Below, piece after piece: positions 1 through 6,684 of a stretch of DNA of 17,985 nt (within the stretch, counting starts at the first letter, position 1; the number at the start of each line of letters is the position of its first letter). This stretch comes from Candidatus Bathyarchaeota archaeon. Lineage in GTDB: Archaea; Thermoproteota; Bathyarchaeia; Bathyarchaeales; DTEX01. The notes below the pieces were generated by a model. That model was not told the origin of the DNA, did no database searches, and worked only from the letters and a program-made list of their open reading frames with translations. The position numbers and the translations under genes were made by a program. The stretch is taken from NCBI GenBank assembly GCA_003601695.1, contig PIYH01000017.1, positions 1-17,985 of the forward strand. The letters are read 5' to 3'.

Positions 1-890
1 TGATGAAGAAAGTGGATCCTAGAAGCATAGATTATCACCTTCTAGATGCAAGACAAAAGGCAGTTAAAGTGATCACGAATGCTGCATATGGATACGCAGG
101 CTGGGTGGGCGCGCGGTGGTTCAGAAAACCCGTTGCGGAAGCTACTGCTGCCTGGGGAAGAAGCGTGATCATGAAGAGCGTAGATATGGCGAAGGAACTC
201 AGTCTAGAGATAATATATGGAGACACTGACAGTCTTTTCATAAAGTATGAACCTGAAAAAGTCGAGAAGCTCGTTAAAAGGATTCGGGAGGAGCTCGGTC
301 TAGAAATAAGACCTGAGAAGATATATAAGAAAATTTTATTTACGGAGGCTAAGAAGCGATACTGCGGTCTTCTTCCAGACGGTAGCTTAGATAATGTCGG
401 CTTGGAAGTTGTCCGTGGAGACTGGGCGAACGTTGCTAAGACGACGCAGGAACGCGTCTTAGAGATGATACTGAAAGAAAATTCCGTAAGCAGGGCTGTC
501 GAATTTGTCCGTTCCCTTATAGCTGATCTGCGAGAGCATAAAATTCCATACCGGGATCTGGTGATATGGAAGACTCTCACCAGACCTGTGGAGAAGTATA
601 AGGTGAATGCGCCCCATGTAGAAGCCGCTAGAATCCTGAAGAGGATGGGATGGAGCTTGACGACAGGAGACCAGGTAGGCTACGTTATAATACATGGTCC
701 TGGAAGGCTTTATGAGAAGGCGAAGCCCTGCATCCTGGCTTCTTACAAGGATATTGATATTGAATACTACATTAAAAAACAGATAGTCCCGGCGGCTCTT
801 AGAATTCTTTCGATGTTTGGTGTAGAGGAGAAAGATCTGATAGTTGCTGAGGTGAAGAAGCCGAAGACGCTCGCCGACTTCTTCTCCTAA
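1..890 (+). CDS. polB: Family-B DNA polymerase, C-terminal part (5' end outside window)
   Basis: Replicative DNA polymerase of family B; the palm, thumb and C-terminus remain. Residues are counted from the Met codon at base 3. The motif-B region (RQKAVKVITNAAYGYAGW, about 17-34) supplies the fingers Lys/Tyr that bind dNTP. YGDTDS (about 73-78) is motif C with the catalytic aspartates. TEAKKRYCGLL (about 114-124) is the conserved KKRY element contacting DNA. The exonuclease domain and motif A (SLYP) must lie upstream, so the Met at base 3 is internal and the reading frame is open to the window edge. The protein ends in PKTLADFF (287-294), which fits a PCNA-interacting (PIP) peptide. It converges on the dnaG gene with a 5-nt gap. 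Whether this is the PolB1 or PolB3 paralogue cannot be settled from the C-terminus alone. Confidence 0.95.
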   Translation, partial: MKKVDPRSIDYHLLDARQKAVKVITNAAYGYAGWVGARWFRKPVAEATAAWGRSVIMKSVDMAKELSLEIIYGDTDSLFIKYEPEKVEKLVKRIREELGLEIRPEKIYKKILFTEAKKRYCGLLPDGSLDNVGLEVVRGDWANVAKTTQERVLEMILKENSVSRAVEFVRSLIADLREHKIPYRDLVIWKTLTRPVEKYKVNAPHVEAARILKRMGWSLTTGDQVGYVIIHGPGRLYEKAKPCILASYKDIDIEYYIKKQIVPAALRILSMFGVEEKDLIVAEVKKPKTLADFFS

Positions 891-895
891 AGAAT

Positions 896-2065
896 CTAAT
901 TCGATATATTATTGAAAGTTAAAAGCTTAACATTAAGCGATTGCTTAATTACGTCGGATATTCTTACAGCGATTAGATACTTGATGTTCTTTTCACTTGC
1001 GATATCAACAAGCCTCTGGGTTATGACTCCGTCAAAGACCACGGTATTAACGCCATCCATCTCCTTCAGCTTCTCAGCTAGCTCGCTGACTGGAAGACGG
1101 CTTATCTCATTCATCTTTTCATCTAGAAGGATTGCTTCTCGGGTGCCCTTTAACTCCTTAATGGCTTCTTCAATCTCCTTGGAGACAAAAATCTTCTTTC
1201 TTTTTCTCCTTTTTAGAAGCTCTTCAACCGAAATCCTGTTTTTAAGGGCTTCTTTAATCTCTCTTGCGTTTAGGTCCTCAACCTCCTTACCTTTAGGGGC
1301 CCTGGCAACATACTTTATATTAGCCACTTGAAGAAGCTCCTTAAGTATCAGGTCTCCTCCATGATCCCCGTCCAGAAAAGCTGTTGCCTCCTTCTCCTTA
1401 GTTAGCCTTATTATGGTCTCTGGGATTTTCACTCCTTCAAGAGCTATGACATTCTGTATGCCGATCTTAAGTAGGTTGATGACATCCGCTCTTCCTTCGA
1501 CAATTATTATCTCCTTAGCGGAATCTATATCGGGCCCCGCTGTTAATTTTTCGGGTCCATATTTCTGGACGCGGCTGATTCTTAAGATCTCGGAGACTTC
1601 TCTGAATATTTCCTCTGTTTCAGGCTGTTTTTCAAGATTCCATTGATGAAGTATCTCTTTAGCTCTTTCAATTATAGCCTTACGTTTTGCTTCTCTGACA
1701 TCCTCTATCTTCTCCAGCCAGACATGAGCCTTACATGGTCCTATTCTTTCTATGCTTTCAATACTGGCGGCTATTATGGCCGTTGAGACTCTATCTAAAC
1801 TTGTCGGGATTATTATTTTTCCCTTCGTCCTATCTTTTTCAGATTTAAGTTCGATCTCTATTCTACCTACTCTGCCAGTCTTATGAAGTTCTCTCAGATC
1901 TAGCTCGGAGCCGAATAAGCCTTCTGTCTGTCCGAAGACCGCTCCTATAACGTCAGGTCTCTCCACAACTCCTTCGACTTCGAAATATGCTTTAATGACA
2001 TATTTAACCAAGAAAGATTGAGAAGACAATTCTATCACCTCATAATGCCATGAAATATTACTCAC
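896..2065 (-). CDS. dnaG: Archaeal DnaG (Toprim-domain primase/exosome subunit)
   Basis: 389 residues, typical length for archaeal DnaG. The N-terminal hallmark runs from KYVIKAYFEVEGVVERPDVI (21-40) through GAVFGQTEGL and RELHKTGRVGRIE (to about 70). The Toprim domain spans about 185-260, with the glutamate in IIIVEGRAD (E190) and the acidic cluster LDGDHGGD (231-238), the metal-binding residues. In archaea this protein has been found both as a primase-like enzyme and as an RNA-exosome component, so its role here could be either. The start is GTG at 2065. The conserved core begins only at about residue 20, so a TTG at 2021 (just before VKYVIK) is an alternative start; neither has a convincing Shine-Dalgarno. 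It is the last gene of a minus-strand operon, 31 nt after the small Toprim gene. Confidence 0.95.
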   Translation of the reverse strand: MSNISWHYEVIELSSQSFLVKYVIKAYFEVEGVVERPDVIGAVFGQTEGLFGSELDLRELHKTGRVGRIEIELKSEKDRTKGKIIIPTSLDRVSTAIIAASIESIERIGPCKAHVWLEKIEDVREAKRKAIIERAKEILHQWNLEKQPETEEIFREVSEILRISRVQKYGPEKLTAGPDIDSAKEIIIVEGRADVINLLKIGIQNVIALEGVKIPETIIRLTKEKEATAFLDGDHGGDLILKELLQVANIKYVARAPKGKEVEDLNAREIKEALKNRISVEELLKRRKRKKIFVSKEIEEAIKELKGTREAILLDEKMNEISRLPVSELAEKLKEMDGVNTVVFDGVITQRLVDIASEKNIKYLIAVRISDVIKQSLNVKLLTFNNISN

Positions 2066-2096
2066 TATACATTTAACACGTTTTCTATTTTAACTC

Positions 2097-2531
2097 TCAA
2101 CTGCTCAATATATCTTTACCTATTTTTTCTCTTAAGGTATTAATATATCTAGATAGACCTTCTATATCTTTAACATCTCTCCCAGTTAGGCTGAGCAGTC
2201 TCCTCCATAAAGTAAGATTAGGCTTAGCTTTCATCGCCTCCAAATGCTTAGTTAAACGCATCGTCCATTCTCTTCCTCTCCTGTCAAAATCCATCAAAAG
2301 AACAACCTCCATCATCCTCCACTGTTCTATCTCTCCAAGAACATCAATAAAGCTCCTGCCGAAGGCTTTCACGGGCAAGATTTCTCCTTCTATCCCGAGG
2401 TTTCTCAAAGATTTGACATCTTTCTCACCCTCAACAATTATAAGGGCGCCCTCAGATGATATCTGCCTCAGCTCTTCAAGTATCCTTTTTATCTCTTCAA
2501 GTTTTCTCTCAAATGCGTTCATACGGTTCAC
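2097..2531 (-). CDS. Small stand-alone Toprim-domain protein (UPF0292/COG1658-like)
   Basis: 144 residues consisting almost entirely of a Toprim fold. ALIIVEGEKDVKSL (29-42) carries the conserved Glu (E35), and VVLLMDFDRRGRE (76-88) carries the DxD pair (D81, D83). An N-terminal amphipathic helix (about 5-25) precedes the domain. Family members are usually called small primase-like or RNase M5-like proteins; no substrate can be deduced. The start is GTG at 2531, overlapping the TGA of the DUF99 gene as GTGA (4 nt), typical of coupled translation; an ATG three codons later (2522) is possible. It lies between DUF99 and dnaG, so two Toprim proteins are encoded in tandem in the same transcript, suggesting a role in nucleic-acid processing next to DnaG. 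Confidence 0.85.
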   Translation of the reverse strand: MNRMNAFERKLEEIKRILEELRQISSEGALIIVEGEKDVKSLRNLGIEGEILPVKAFGRSFIDVLGEIEQWRMMEVVLLMDFDRRGREWTMRLTKHLEAMKAKPNLTLWRRLLSLTGRDVKDIEGLSRYINTLREKIGKDILSS

Positions 2532-3112
2532 ATCGATGCATCTAAACTTTTAACTATAGATCTAGCAAGCAACCTGGATATTCTTAAAGGTTCAGGAATA
2601 GCTCCTTCAAACGTGAATCTGTTCAGCACTTCTCTAGCTTCTTCAATCTTCATGCCTATATATCTGATATAAACAATGTGACCCGTGAAGAGCTTCACGG
2701 GCACTCTACCTTTGTTCTTTCGATATATCTCAACGCGCTGTTCCCAATCTTCTGGAAATAGTTCACGGAAGTATCTCTCTAATCCGGCTGATTCGTTATA
2801 TGTCACACAGATTAACGGCAACCCCGTTTCCTCAGCGACCCTATGTAGATCTATCACGTTGTACCAGCTTATGACGCATCCATTTAGCAAGAGAAGATTT
2901 ATATCGTCTCTCCTGAGCCTTTTGTACATCTCTAAAATTTTTTCTGTTGCATCCGTTCCTCCGACAGTCACCCTAGAAAAGGTGAATCCATCAATTTTCA
3001 TATCTGCTCGCATAACTACACCTGCTAGAATTGATTCTTTGCTTACACCCTTAACGAAGCTCTCCGATATCCCCAGAGCTCTAAAGCCTTTCTTATAAAC
3101 ATGCAACCGCAC
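2528..3112 (-). CDS. DUF99 (UPF0215) protein, endonuclease V-like fold
   Basis: 194 residues. Family resemblance rests on a beta-hairpin start (RALGISESF, 11-19), GVVMRADMKIDGFTFSRVTV (31-50), the GTDATEKI segment (52-59), the buried strand INLLLLNGCV (71-80), YNVIDLHRVAEETGLPLICV (84-103) and the C-terminal IPEPLRISRLLA (172-183). DUF99 proteins are archaeal, have an RNase H/EndoV-like fold and are predicted nucleases ('endonuclease dU'). Most members as I recall them have an acidic pair in the first strand (GxDDG); here it reads GISES, so activity may be lost. Start is GTG at 3112, just downstream of a TATATATA box; a TTG at 3106 is possible. First gene of the DUF99-Toprim-dnaG operon. Confidence 0.85.
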   Translation of the reverse strand: MRLHVYKKGFRALGISESFVKGVSKESILAGVVMRADMKIDGFTFSRVTVGGTDATEKILEMYKRLRRDDINLLLLNGCVISWYNVIDLHRVAEETGLPLICVTYNESAGLERYFRELFPEDWEQRVEIYRKNKGRVPVKLFTGHIVYIRYIGMKIEEAREVLNRFTFEGAIPEPLRISRLLARSIVKSLDASM

Positions 3113-3129
3113 GGCTTTCCCCTTTTAAG

Positions 3130-3137
3130 TATATATA
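3130..3137 (-). promoter_or_regulatory. TATA box of the DUF99-Toprim-dnaG operon
   Basis: TATATATA on the minus strand, 18-25 nt upstream of the GTG at 3112, in a context reading CTATATATACTTAAAAGGGG. The spacing predicts transcription starting at or very near the start codon, so the mRNA is probably leaderless or nearly so. A GGGG run (about 3122-3119) lies between box and start but is a poor ribosome-binding site. Confidence 0.5.
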
Positions 3138-3202
3138 GCTCGCTTAAAGATATCCCTTCAAAACTTTTCAGGAGAAGATTACACATGAAGGTTAATAAAT
3201 CT

Positions 3203-3230
3203 CCCCTATTGAGGGGTTTCTTCTGCTTTT
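3203..3230 (+). other. GC-rich mini-hairpin followed by T-rich tract
   Basis: CCCCT (3203-3207), a 4-nt loop ATTG, AGGGG (3212-3216), then TTTCTTCTGCTTTT. It has the shape of an intrinsic terminator, but no plus-strand gene ends here. It could instead be a leader element of the SAP-domain ORF or a stop for antisense transcription into the DUF99 promoter. The perfect 5-bp stem is short enough to arise by chance. Confidence 0.25.
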
Positions 3231-3303
3231 AATTTGCTGATATATGACTATCATTTTGTTTTTTAATGAAGATAACCATATAATCGTCTGCTTCGGTGTC
3301 CGA

Positions 3304-3453
3304 ATGCTTAATGAAGGTTTTGTCAAGTCTTTCTTGAAGAAACACGTTGTGAAGGTGAAGTTGAAGAAGCTGCGCGTCTCTAAGGGATTGCCAGTTTCAG
3401 GGAGTAAAGATGAGCTCATTGAAAGAGCTCTGAAGCATTATGGTTCCTTTTGA
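3304..3453 (+). CDS. Tiny SAP-domain DNA-binding protein
   Basis: 49 residues from ATG 3304. The second half, KLKKLRVSKGLPVSGSKDEL (18-37) followed by IERALKHY, matches the SAP helix-extended-loop-helix motif: L-x-x-L, the invariant GLPVSG turn, K-x-x-L-I-x-R-x-L. SAP motifs bind DNA in chromatin, repair and replication proteins; a DNA-binding role next to replication genes is plausible but not shown. In-frame ATG 3244 would add 20 residues (a hydrophobic strand, no family support). Neither start has a clear Shine-Dalgarno. The frame continues open for 49 codons beyond the TGA at 3451, so this may be the front part of a gene broken by a nonsense change. Confidence 0.6.
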   Translation: MLNEGFVKSFLKKHVVKVKLKKLRVSKGLPVSGSKDELIERALKHYGSF

Positions 3454-3603
3454 ACTTTCGATTCGCTCAATATTCTTGATATTCTTTCTTGGGATGAGCT
3501 CCTTTACATCTCAACTCTGATTGACGGCGAGAAGAGTAGGAGGAAGACGCTCCTATTCCAACGTAAAGGCGTTTATGGAGAAAAGATATGTAAGCAAATA
3601 TGA
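3454..3603 (+). pseudogene. In-frame continuation of the SAP ORF after TGA (possible broken 3' half)
   Basis: Directly after the TGA of the SAP ORF the same frame stays open for 49 sense codons to the TGA at 3601. The peptide begins TFDSLNILDILSWDELLYIS and contains LIDGEKSRRKTLLFQRKG. Codon choice (gag, aag, agg, ctc) resembles neighbouring genes. No start codon sits at its beginning, so as a gene it would need the SAP ORF. Nonsense mutation is the simplest reading. A 49-codon open stretch can also arise by chance. Confidence 0.3.
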
Positions 3604-3621
3604 GGAGAATAGGTTTTTCTA

Positions 3622-3805
3622 GTCTCCGCGCGTTGCTGTCACGCACAAATGAGGAATCGTATCATTAAAAGTAAAGAGGCATAGAGTAAACAAGCGGGAG
3701 GGAGCAAAGATCAGGGTGGGAATGTACCATGTTAAGACGCCGAGAAGCATAGTGATCGCTAAGTAGATATAATATAGCGTCTTGAATTGCCTCGCCTATC
3801 TTCAC
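3622..3805 (-). pseudogene. Remnant of a minus-strand membrane-protein gene (possibly bPH2/DUF304-like)
   Basis: On the minus strand GTG 3805 opens a frame starting VKIGEAIQ. One frame over, between the TAG at 3798-3796 and the TAG at 3621-3619, 58 codons are open and read RQFKTLYYIYLAITMLLGVL followed by TWYIPTLIFAPS, a convincing transmembrane hairpin. A single frameshift would join MKIGE to this segment, giving the layout of archaeal PH-domain membrane proteins (short polar start, then KTLYY-type membrane hairpin). A TATA-like stretch lies upstream on this strand (about 3866-3851). The rest of the expected protein is missing. The TM-like segment is seen in the sequence; the family is a guess from memory. 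Confidence 0.3.
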
Positions 3806-3835
3806 CTTAAATTTTCTTTTCCGGTCACAAGCAAA

Positions 3836-3866
3836 ATATGCCTTGTTGCATATATTTAAAAAGTTT
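3836..3866. promoter_or_regulatory. Inverted repeat ATATGC-N6-GCATAT abutting AT-rich promoter-like tract
   Basis: ATATGC (3836-3841), spacer CTTGTT, GCATAT (3848-3853) is a perfect 6-bp dyad. It runs into TATATTTAAAAAGTTTAAAT, which contains TATA-like boxes on both strands: the plus-strand box would start transcription near 3880, the minus-strand box near 3830. This could be a regulator operator between two divergent transcripts, or simply AT-rich intergenic DNA. Confidence 0.35.
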
Positions 3867-3880
3867 AAATATTTTTTTCT

Positions 3881-3996
3881 ATTTTTGCCTCGTATTTGTG
3901 GAGAAGCTGCGTTCCTATGAGGCGAAAATTTATTCCTTCTAGAATCTCTTCAATCCGATTTTTAGGCTAGAAAAGGGAATCTTCTAAGAAAGAAGA
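3881..3996 (+). ncRNA. Candidate structured RNA or long leader: three consecutive stem-loops
   Basis: Stem 1: ATTTTTGCCTCGTA (3881-3894) pairs with TATGAGGCGAAAAT (3916-3929), 14 bp; the two non-Watson-Crick positions are U-G and G-U only in the plus-strand RNA, so the helix is intact on that strand alone. An inner GGAG/TTCC helix (3900-3903 with 3912-3915) caps it. Stem 2: ATTCC+TTCTAG (3932-3942) pairs with CTAGAA+GGAAT (3967-3980), with a 3-nt bulge. Stem 3: TCTTCT-AAGAA-AGAAGA (3980-3996). A T-rich stretch follows (about 4008-4026). A TATA-like box at 3851-3860 sits about 25 nt before stem 1. It may be an independent small RNA, or the leader of the GINS-MCM-Hel308 mRNA. It resembles no RNA family I know. 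Confidence 0.35.
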
Positions 3997-4066
3997 AGCA
4001 TCGTATCTTTATTATATTTCTTTTTCCATCAATATTTTTGGGCTTTAACTGGGCTGAGGATCGGCT

Positions 4067-4618
4067 TTGTCTGAGAAAAGGATTATATCAAGTATTGAAG
4101 ATGCGGATTATATATTTGAGAATAAACCTTCGAGAGTGATCGCTTTAAGAAGCTCTCCAAAGATCGAACTAGCCGGCTTCACAGTGGGGCCATTTGAGGA
4201 GGGAAGTAGATACGAATTGAAGCGCTGGGTAGCTGAGAAGCTTGAAGAAGAAAGCATAGTTCGCCTAAGGGAGGATGAAGAATTATCCGCTTCAACTCTA
4301 TATCCAATACTTCATAGAGAGCGTATTCAGCCTCTAAGTAGCCTCTCATCTCTTCCAGAAGACTTTTATCCCCGACTAAGACGGATTCTGAAAAGCCTCA
4401 AAAAAGCCTCTCGGCTAAGCCCAGATAAAATGAGAGAATACGAATATGTTGAGAACCTCTCAAAGGATATTGTTAGTTGCCGGCTTAAAAAGATAGTTTC
4501 CCTTGCGTCTACTCCAAGTCAGAAAAGTCAAGCTGTAAGGAATCTAACTCCAGAGGAGATGGCCTTATACAGCGAGTTAAGTCACATTATAAATGAGTGG
4601 AGGAATAGAATTCTCTAG
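4067..4618 (+). CDS. GINS complex subunit (archaeal Gins23-type)
   Basis: 183 residues. A small beta domain comes first (RVIALRSSPKIELAGFTVGP, 23-42, then FEEGSRYELKRWVAEKLEEE), followed by the helical domain with LPEDFYPRLRRIL (about 98-110) and CRLKKIVSLAS (about 137-147). This B-then-A domain order is that of Gins23/Psf2-Psf3-type subunits. GINS bridges MCM and Cdc45/GAN in the replicative helicase. No second GINS gene is seen here, so this may be the only form (homotetramer) or its partner lies elsewhere. The start is TTG at 4067: an in-frame TGA at 4055 excludes upstream starts and GAGG (4056-4059) is a fitting ribosome-binding site. The stop lies 11 nt before the mcm ATG, so they form one operon. 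Confidence 0.85.
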   Translation: MSEKRIISSIEDADYIFENKPSRVIALRSSPKIELAGFTVGPFEEGSRYELKRWVAEKLEEESIVRLREDEELSASTLYPILHRERIQPLSSLSSLPEDFYPRLRRILKSLKKASRLSPDKMREYEYVENLSKDIVSCRLKKIVSLASTPSQKSQAVRNLTPEEMALYSELSHIINEWRNRIL

Positions 4619-4629
4619 GAGAAGATGAG

Positions 4630-6669
4630 ATGACGGAAATAGTTATAGAGAAGCCTCAAGAAAGATTTCAGCTCATACTAAAGTCAGATAAGTATCGTGA
4701 GAGAATATCTCGAATGGCGCTTAATAGCTCATCTTCTCTCATCATTGATTTTGAAGATATACTTGTTGCTGATAGTAAATTGGCGGAAGGCCTACTTGAA
4801 AAGCCAGATGAATACTTTAAATATGCAAACAACGCCGCTTTCGACCAGTTACAAATACAGGATCCAGAATATGCTGAGAAGATAAGAGAGCAAGGGGTCA
4901 CCGTTAGGATAAGAGGGATTCCCTACGTAACTCCTCTGAGAAGCCTCAGCTCCGAGCATATAGGCAAGCTCGTCATGATAGAGGGAATAGTGATACGAGC
5001 GACGAACGTTAGACCACTGGTTACAAAGGCAATTTTCAGATGCAGAAGATGCGACCAGCTAATAGATGTGCCCCAGACAGGAATGTTCCTTACTCCTCCA
5101 TCCAGATGCACAAATCCAGACTGTAGATCGACTGGAAAATTTGACTTTGTTCAGGAAGAGTCTGAATTCGTCGATTCGCAGGAGATTCGAATTCAAGAGT
5201 ATCCCGAGGAGCTGCCTCCTGGACAGACTCCCCGCTCATTAAATATTCAACTCATAGGCAAGGATCTAGTGAATATTGCGCAGCCTGGAGACCGCATCTA
5301 TGTGGTTGGCATAGTTAGAGCTGAGGATAGATCTTCTTCGAGGAGGGGGAAGCTGAGAGCGTTCGGTCTCTACTTAGATGCGAATTTCATCGATACTAAA
5401 GGGAAGGAACCTGAATCTATAGAAATCACTCCGGAGGAGGAGCGGAAGATACTCGAGATAGCTAAGGATTCAAACGTTCATGAAAAGATCATTAACTCTA
5501 TAGCTCCCTCAATCTATGGTTATGAGCATATTAAAGAATCCATAATGTATCTACTCTTTGGAGGAGTTCCAAAGCGTCTACCAGACATAAACATAAGAGG
5601 AGAACTCAATATTTTGCTGGTCGGAGATCCGGGAACAGCGAAGTCTCAGCTCCTCAGATATGTTCCTCGAATTGCTCCTAGAGGCTTATATACAAGTGGA
5701 AGAGGAACGACGGCCGCTGGATTAACTGCAGCTGTCCTGCCAAGCTCAACTGGAGGTATGACTCTGGAGGCGGGAGCTCTTGTTCTGGCTGATCGTGGCA
5801 TAGCATGCATCGATGAGATTGATAAGATGCGTCCTGAGGATAGGGTTGCCATACATGAGGCTATGGAACAACATACGATCTCAATTGCAAAGGGGGGAAT
5901 AGTTGCAACTCTCAACGCTAGGACCGCCATCTTAGCCGCTGCGAACCCGGCTCTTGGAAGATATGATGCTTACAGAACTGTTGCCGAGAACATCTCTCTT
6001 CCAGTTACAATACTCTCAAGATTCGATTTGATCTTTGTCTTGAGAGATACTCCGGAAAGGGAACGTGATGCTCGAATGAGCGAGCATATTCTAGAGATGC
6101 ATAGGAGACGTGCTCCACCGGCAGAGCCAGTTATCCCTCCAGATCTTCTGAGAAAGTATATTGCGTATGCTAGAGGCATAAACCCCATCTTAACTCCGGA
6201 GGCTATGAAGCGGCTTAAGGAGTTCTATCTCGAAATGCGTTCAGCTAGCGAGTCTGAAGGTTCTCCTATAGCGATAACTGCGCGTCAGCTTGAGTCTCTT
6301 GTGAGGATAGCTGAGGCTAGGGCTCGCGCGGCTTTGAGAGATCGTGTGCTTATTGAGGATGCTGAACATGCCATAGTAATTATGAAGAGATCTCTTGAGG
6401 AGGCTGGTATAGATGTCTCATCTAATAAGATTGATATCGACATAATTATGACGGGGAAGCCTAAGAGTCTCCAAGACAAGCTTCGCTTAGTTCTAAACGT
6501 TATGGTTGAAATGGAAAGAGAGACGGGGGTGGCTAAGCGGTCTGAACTGATAGAGAAACTCACATCGGAGTATGATCTCACAAGGGCTGAGGCTGAAAAG
6601 CTGATAGGCCAGCTTCTTAGAGAGGGCACAATATACGAGCCTAGAGATGGGTATCTAAAGAAGACTTAA
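4630..6669 (+). CDS. mcm: MCM replicative DNA helicase
   Basis: 679 residues, full length for archaeal MCM, which forms a hexameric 3'-5' helicase at the fork. The N-terminal domain carries a zinc site with C138, C141, C160 and C165 in an OB-fold region. The AAA+ core has Walker A GDPGTAKS (332-339), Walker B ACIDEIDKM (392-400), sensor-1-type Asn in ILAAANPALG (434-443) and the arginine finger in SRFDLIF (463-469). The C-terminal winged helix covers about 605-679. ATG 4630 is preceded by AGGAGA (4617-4622), which overlaps the stop of the GINS gene, giving a clear ribosome-binding site and coupled expression. No intein or insertion is visible. Confidence 0.97.
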   Translation: MTEIVIEKPQERFQLILKSDKYRERISRMALNSSSSLIIDFEDILVADSKLAEGLLEKPDEYFKYANNAAFDQLQIQDPEYAEKIREQGVTVRIRGIPYVTPLRSLSSEHIGKLVMIEGIVIRATNVRPLVTKAIFRCRRCDQLIDVPQTGMFLTPPSRCTNPDCRSTGKFDFVQEESEFVDSQEIRIQEYPEELPPGQTPRSLNIQLIGKDLVNIAQPGDRIYVVGIVRAEDRSSSRRGKLRAFGLYLDANFIDTKGKEPESIEITPEEERKILEIAKDSNVHEKIINSIAPSIYGYEHIKESIMYLLFGGVPKRLPDINIRGELNILLVGDPGTAKSQLLRYVPRIAPRGLYTSGRGTTAAGLTAAVLPSSTGGMTLEAGALVLADRGIACIDEIDKMRPEDRVAIHEAMEQHTISIAKGGIVATLNARTAILAAANPALGRYDAYRTVAENISLPVTILSRFDLIFVLRDTPERERDARMSEHILEMHRRRAPPAEPVIPPDLLRKYIAYARGINPILTPEAMKRLKEFYLEMRSASESEGSPIAITARQLESLVRIAEARARAALRDRVLIEDAEHAIVIMKRSLEEAGIDVSSNKIDIDIIMTGKPKSLQDKLRLVLNVMVEMERETGVAKRSELIEKLTSEYDLTRAEAEKLIGQLLREGTIYEPRDGYLKKT

Positions 6670-6684
6670 TAAGGGCTGAAGATT

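Noticed and set aside
3192..3419. 75-codon minus-strand frame over the SAP ORF
   Set aside because: It is the reverse-strand shadow of the SAP-domain ORF, whose motif is clear.
3451..3453. Selenocysteine at the in-frame TGA of the SAP ORF
   Set aside because: Selenoproteins are restricted to few archaeal groups, the flanking residues do not resemble a redox site, and no insertion element was recognised.
3665..3805. 46-codon minus-strand ORF from GTG 3805 (VKIGEAIQDAILYLL...) as a separate gene
   Set aside because: No domain or composition support beyond the first few codons; more likely the start of the frameshifted membrane-gene remnant.
3113..4066. Replication origin
   Set aside because: AT-rich and next to fork genes, but no repeated origin-recognition box and no cdc6 gene were seen.
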